From Pseudopyrenochaeta lycopersici (lineage: Eukaryota > Ascomycota > Dothideomycetes > Pleosporales > Pseudopyrenochaetaceae): a stretch of DNA of 64,000 nucleotides. Below, piece by piece: positions 59,696 through 64,000 of the stretch. Every line of letters starts with the position of its first letter. Position 1 is the stretch's first letter. The notes beneath the pieces are model-generated. The model was given only the letters and a program-made list of their open reading frames with translations, searched no databases and was not told where the DNA came from. The translations under genes and the position numbers were made by a program. Where the stretch lies: NCBI GenBank assembly GCA_003313425.1, contig NHZP01000002.1, positions 496,001 through 560,000 of the forward strand, in the 5' to 3' direction.

Positions 59696-60102
59696 TCTCT
59701 ATAGTCGAGTAGAAGTTGACCCAAGTTGGATGATATATTGGATGATACAAACAGAGGCGGAGAACATAAATAGAACTGAATAACGCCGAAACAGTGGAAG
59801 CTGGCGTTGCATGGGACGGAAGCGCGCAATGCCCCGCTCGGTACGGTGATGTAACAGGGCGCGAGATGTGCAAACGACTCCAAGCTTCAAGCTTCAAGCT
59901 TCAAGCTCCAAGCTCCAAGCTCCAAGCTCCAAGCTCCAAGCTCCACCGCCCTCCTGCCACGCACTCGTCTCCACGGCCCAAGACGTCTTTTCCCACGCTG
60001 AACCGGTGCCTCTGTCGGCCCACACGTCTCTCTCGCTCTCGCATCCGGCCTGCACAACGCGCTCCAAAGTCGTGGCTGGCCACAGTCGTCCCCGGCGACA
60101 GA
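59696..60102. promoter_or_regulatory. Divergent promoter with heptamer repeat
   Basis: 407 bp between the two start codons. The repeat array listed next occupies its centre, so both promoters are affected by its length. Confidence 0.5.
59881..59943. repeat. Minisatellite, nine copies of CAAGCTY
   Basis: Three CAAGCTT followed by six CAAGCTC, all 7-bp units with no gap (63 bp). The single T/C difference separates two blocks of identical units. Confidence 0.93.
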
Positions 60103-63100
60103 ATGTCGGCGCCAGACAGCAGGCACGGCTTCCTTGCAAACCTGTCGCCGTGGGGCTCGCGTGCTCCCACGCCGAAGCCGCCCTCAACGCCCAAGACGAC
60201 GGCCGAGGGCGCAGACCAGGACAAGCACAAGGCCGCAGACAAGGACAGGAGAGCGAGTGGGCCGGTTCCTCAGCAGGGAGGAGACCACACAGTCCCCCGG
60301 CGGCACAGACTGAGCTTGGAGCGGTACCCGCATGATTGCCCCGCGCTTGCTGTGAGGTGGTTCCACGCCGTCGATGTGAGTGTCCATGTACATGTGCGTT
60401 GCTGCCGCCAGTGCTGATGTCCATGGAGCTGTTCAAGCGGAAGCCGCTTAGCACCAACGCAGCACCCAGCCCAGACAAACCCCTTCCCAAGCCCAAGAAG
60501 TGGATCCCATTCAGCGCCGGCGACTCGCGGGCTATAGAAGCTGCCTTCCAGAAGACAACCGACGAGGCCGAGGCCGCAGAGCTAAGGAGGGCCATCGCCA
60601 GCCCAACCACCCCCACCCACTCGGCTGCCGCCTCGCCCAGCACCACAAAAGTCCCCGTGAACGAGGACTATCTGTTCGATGTGGAGATCGAGACCCGCGA
60701 GCTGGCCCCGGCTTACTGGCTGGGCCCTGTATACGATGTGAAGCGGGGCACATGGTTCGCTCCAGACGGCGAGGCCGTCGACGAAAGCCTGGCCATGCAG
60801 CTCGAGGAGGGCTACCTGAAAGTCAAGCCGTGGCGGTTCGAGAATGCAGCGGAGAAGCGATCAGCCTCGCAGCCTCGCACCCGCCCGCTCTCACTGGGCC
60901 CCAGCCTGGGCGACGACTACCGCAAGGAGCTCGCCAGGCTCAACCGAGATTCGACGTCGAATCCCGTCACGCCAAAGTCTTCGTTCGACAATCTACGGAA
61001 AGAGGCGAGCCAGCACCATCATGACGCCAAACCAGACAAGCCCCCCGCAATTGCACCCTCCGACCTGCCGCGCACATACCGACTGTTCGGCGCCCATATG
61101 AATTCGACCGTGACCTACCAAGACGACAAGACTGCATGGCTACTGACCGATGATATGTGGACACGCATGGGCAGTACACTGTACCAACGATTCGCTGGAG
61201 GTGCGCACTATGCCGGCAATAAGTACATCCGCGGATACACAGACCCGAAGGACAACAAGCTATCGGCCTCCAAGGATCCTGCCAACGAAGAGCAAGTCGA
61301 GCGACCAGCGACCCCATCCATGGCATACGGCTCAGATCACGACAAGCATTCTACGGCAACCGACTCTGCAGCCAACTCTGACGCTGAGACTTCGGATATT
61401 GAGCGCGGGAGGGAGTCGCCCTCTCAAACCCGGAGGAGGAACTTGGAGAGGCAGGTCTCTCAGCTCATGACCTCCTCGCAGCCCGAGTATGAACAGAAGC
61501 AAGAGGAAGAGCTGAGAAAGCGCGAAGAGAAAGAAATGCGTGACGACTACAAGGCGCAGGACAAGGCTGAGCAAGGGCGTGAGATTGAACACCTGCTACT
61601 CATCACCCATGGCATTGGCCAACGACTCGGTATGAAAAAATTACTTCACAACATAAGAAGACAGCTCTCTCTCTCTCTCTCTCTCTCTCTTGCCTTTTAG
61701 AGTAATTTCGCTTAGCTCTCACAACGAGTGTTTTGCTTCCAAGACTAGGCGAATTGCTTGAGATGCATCCAAGATAATGCATTGTTCTTCATTGCGCCCC
61801 ATATACTTTGCTGACTCTTTTCTAGGTATGCGAATGGAGTCGATCAACTTCATCCACGATGTCAATGCCATGCGCAAGTCATTCAAGTCAGTGTATGCCG
61901 CCTCGCCAGACCTGCAGGCCTTGAATTCGGAGACGGACACCGAGACCAAGAATAACCGAATTCAGGTTATTCCTATTGTCTGGCGGCACCTGTTAGACTT
62001 CCCGAAGCAGAGCCTAAAACACAACCGGAAAGAACATGATCTTGGTGACCTTGATCACGAAGACCATGCGTATCCCAACCTTGAAGATATTACTGTCGAA
62101 GGCGTCCCAGCGGTGCGCAACTTTCTCACTGACTTGGCCCTCGACATTCTGCTCTACCAAAGCCCTGCTTACAAAGGGCACATCTCGCGCATTGTAGTAA
62201 ATGAGCTAAATCGCACCTTCCGCTTGTTCAAGGATCGTAACCCTTCATTCAAAGGCAAAGTAAGCTTGGTTGGTCACTCCCTAGGTTCAGCAATCATGTT
62301 CGATATCCTGTGCATCCAGAATGACGCCGCTTCGAGAGCAAGCTCACAGTCCAGTAAGCACCGGCGTTCAACGGAAGAAGGCTTGAGGCTCGATTTTGAG
62401 GTAGAAGACTTCTATGCATTGGGCTCACCTATTGGCCTCTTCCAAATGCTGAAAGGTCGCACAATAGCTGCAAGACCCTCTGCCTCCTTCGTGCCGCCAA
62501 AGACCCCGGCATCCCCGCTTGATGATCCTTTCTCCCCTGGCGCTTCAGAACATGATCATACTTTCGATATCACCACCTCCTCGCCACTTTGCAAACAGAT
62601 CTTTAACATATTCCATCCCACTGACCCCATTAGCTATCGCATCGAACCTCTCATCTCCCCAGCAATGTCCGCATTGAAAGCTCAGCCTCTACCGTACACG
62701 AAGAAAGGCATATTTGGTGCGCCCGCCTCGCAAGGCTTCACTGGCATAAGTGCTCGGGTCGGTCAAGGTGTCACCGACTTCTGGACATCGCTTGGTTCGG
62801 GCATCGCAAGCGGTCTACTGAATCGCAGCCTTGGTATCTCTGGCACTGAAATGACGAGCGCTAGCAATGGTGCACACGGTCAGCGCACATCGCGGCCCCT
62901 GTCTGTCGGCCCCAGCCCAAATGCGCCTGTAGGCATCGTACCCGGTCTTAATGAGCCTGCTAGCGCATTCATCAATGAGGAGCGCAGGCGAAGACTGGGT
63001 CAAGATGCGATAGCAGAAGGTGAAGATGGCGAACACCCGCCCACGCTCATTGAGTCAGACATTGAGACCTTATTTGCGGGCTTCCAAAAACGCAGAGAGA

Positions 63101-63423
63101 GCCAACACAGCGAAGACGGGTCAAGAGATGTGGAAAGGGACCTTGAATGGCAGGAGCTTGAGGAACGGAGTCGCAAACTCAAAAAGGAGGAAGCCAAAGT
63201 GAGAAGTCTGAACGCAAATGGGCGCGTAGACTACAGCATCCAGGAAGGCGTATGTCATTCCTATTTACCTGACATCTTGATACTGATATTCACAAAGGCA
63301 TTTGACATATCGCTATTGGCTAGCATAGCCAGCCACCTCACCTATTGGGCCGACGAGGATGTCTCGCATTTCATGATCTCACAGTTGCTGGCCCGACATC
63401 GGGTTTTCAAGCCCAAGAAATAG
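60103..63423 (+). CDS. DDHD-domain phospholipase (PA-PLA1 family)
   Basis: Exons 60103-60375, 60429-61629, 61826-63249 and 63298-63423; introns of 53, 196 and 48 bp; 1007 residues. The N-terminus is variable; LAVRWFHAVD joins across intron 1 to LFKRKPL, then KPLPKPKKWIPFSAGDSRAI and APAYWLGPVYDVKRGTWFAP, as in yeast YOR022C/Ddl1 relatives. The lipase nucleophile motif is GHSLGS (about 62275). The C-terminal DDHD domain includes FYALGSPIGLFQMLKG and YWADEDVSHFMISQLL. Characterised members hydrolyse phosphatidic acid or related lipids at the Golgi/ER or mitochondria. Exon 4 splices EG to AFDISLLA; the 48-bp intron is stop-free and a multiple of three. Intron 2 contains a (CT)13 run. Confidence 0.93.
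61665..61690. repeat. (CT)13 microsatellite in DDHD intron 2
   Basis: Perfect CT run inside the 196-bp intron, followed by a decoy acceptor CCTTTTAG at 61700. It could act as a polypyrimidine tract for that site. Confidence 0.9.
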
Positions 63424-64000
63424 GGCCGTACCATGTACCCCGACCACATGCGCAACACTTTTCGTTCTATCAAAAGTGGGGATGATGACAGCTAGGATAA
63501 TTTTAGATCCTATGGTGCCTCGCGAGATCATGTAATACTGCGTGTTGTCGTCACCAAAATAGTTGTACAGCGGGTAGCATACCCTCTTCCATCTAACAAC
63601 TCTTCAATCTTGTTGTTCTCTCCTCATCGCTATTCACCACGTACAGCTATCTTCAACTTCCGATTCAGTCTTCAGACACCAACACTGTTCAGCTTCCAGA
63701 TATAGCTGTCAATTCCATGCTCATTATCGAGCACTTTCCGATGCTGTTCATATAGTGCGCCAACACCATCCCAGTGCAAAACTAGGACTCGCAATACCAC
63801 CTTGAGATCGGATCTGGCCAAAATATCCCAGCATTATCTACCAATAGATCAAGATTTTGATACGAGCTTATCATAGAAATATTGCAATGTTCCAAGAGCT
63901 GTTGCAGTCCCTGGAGCATGCTTGTAGTGCAACGCGCTCTATATTGACTGAAAAGCTACTGGTAGTGAGTACAATTTTTTGATGTCGCCTCCAACATAAT
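63424..64000. other. Window end, no gene seen
   Basis: 577 bp after the DDHD stop; AT-moderate, only short frames. Confidence 0.45.

Overview
The window is nuclear DNA of a filamentous ascomycete (Pezizomycotina; gene content and style suggest Dothideomycetes, which is an inference). The evidence is dense protein genes on both strands, GT-AG introns of about 48-130 bp with CTAAC/CTGAC-type branch sites, typical fungal housekeeping proteins, and a eukaryotic tRNA-Tyr with a short intron. There are no operons, bacterial mobile elements or CRISPR arrays.

Layout, left to right. 1-17.3 kb: the 5' exons of an HRP1-like hnRNP gene (-) running off the left edge; a Gyp1-type Rab GAP (+); a cyclase-family hydrolase (+); the Wee1 kinase (-) with one unclear junction; a 3.3-kb gene-free stretch; GPN3 (-) and S-adenosylmethionine synthetase (+) sharing a 356-bp promoter; and a small basic protein (-). 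18.3-30.2 kb: NAD-glutamate dehydrogenase (-), with a dinucleotide repeat next to its start codon; RTG2 (-); RFT1 (-); a GNAT acetyltransferase (+); and a CYP52-like P450 (-). 30.2-31.7 kb is AT-rich and holds a degenerate inverted repeat. 31.7-46.3 kb: a secreted GH20 hexosaminidase (+); an unrecognised 599-residue protein (-); a Vps62-like protein (-); a decamer minisatellite; tRNA-Tyr (-); a TFIIIC subunit (+); an L-type cargo lectin ending in KKYL (-); and prohibitin 2 (+). 46.6-64 kb: primase small subunit (-) with two MluI cell-cycle boxes; a 3.3-kb gene-free stretch; allantoinase (+) with GATA sites; ubiquitin-S27a fusion (-); a Swi5/Ace2-like zinc-finger factor (+); an F-box/2EXR-like protein (-) with a GC-AG intron; and a DDHD phospholipase (+).

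The genes do not form one pathway. Loose themes are cell cycle and replication (Wee1, primase, Swi5-like), nitrogen and mitochondrial metabolism (NAD-GDH, RTG2, allantoinase, prohibitin), and the secretory pathway (Gyp1, RFT1, lectin, Vps62, DDHD lipase). I see no convincing new multi-gene system. The items most worth checking are the Wee1 junction, the long HRP1 intron, the GC-AG intron, the 3n stop-free introns, the MCB and GATA sites, the tRNA-Tyr/TFIIIC neighbourhood, and the two minisatellites that share a core.
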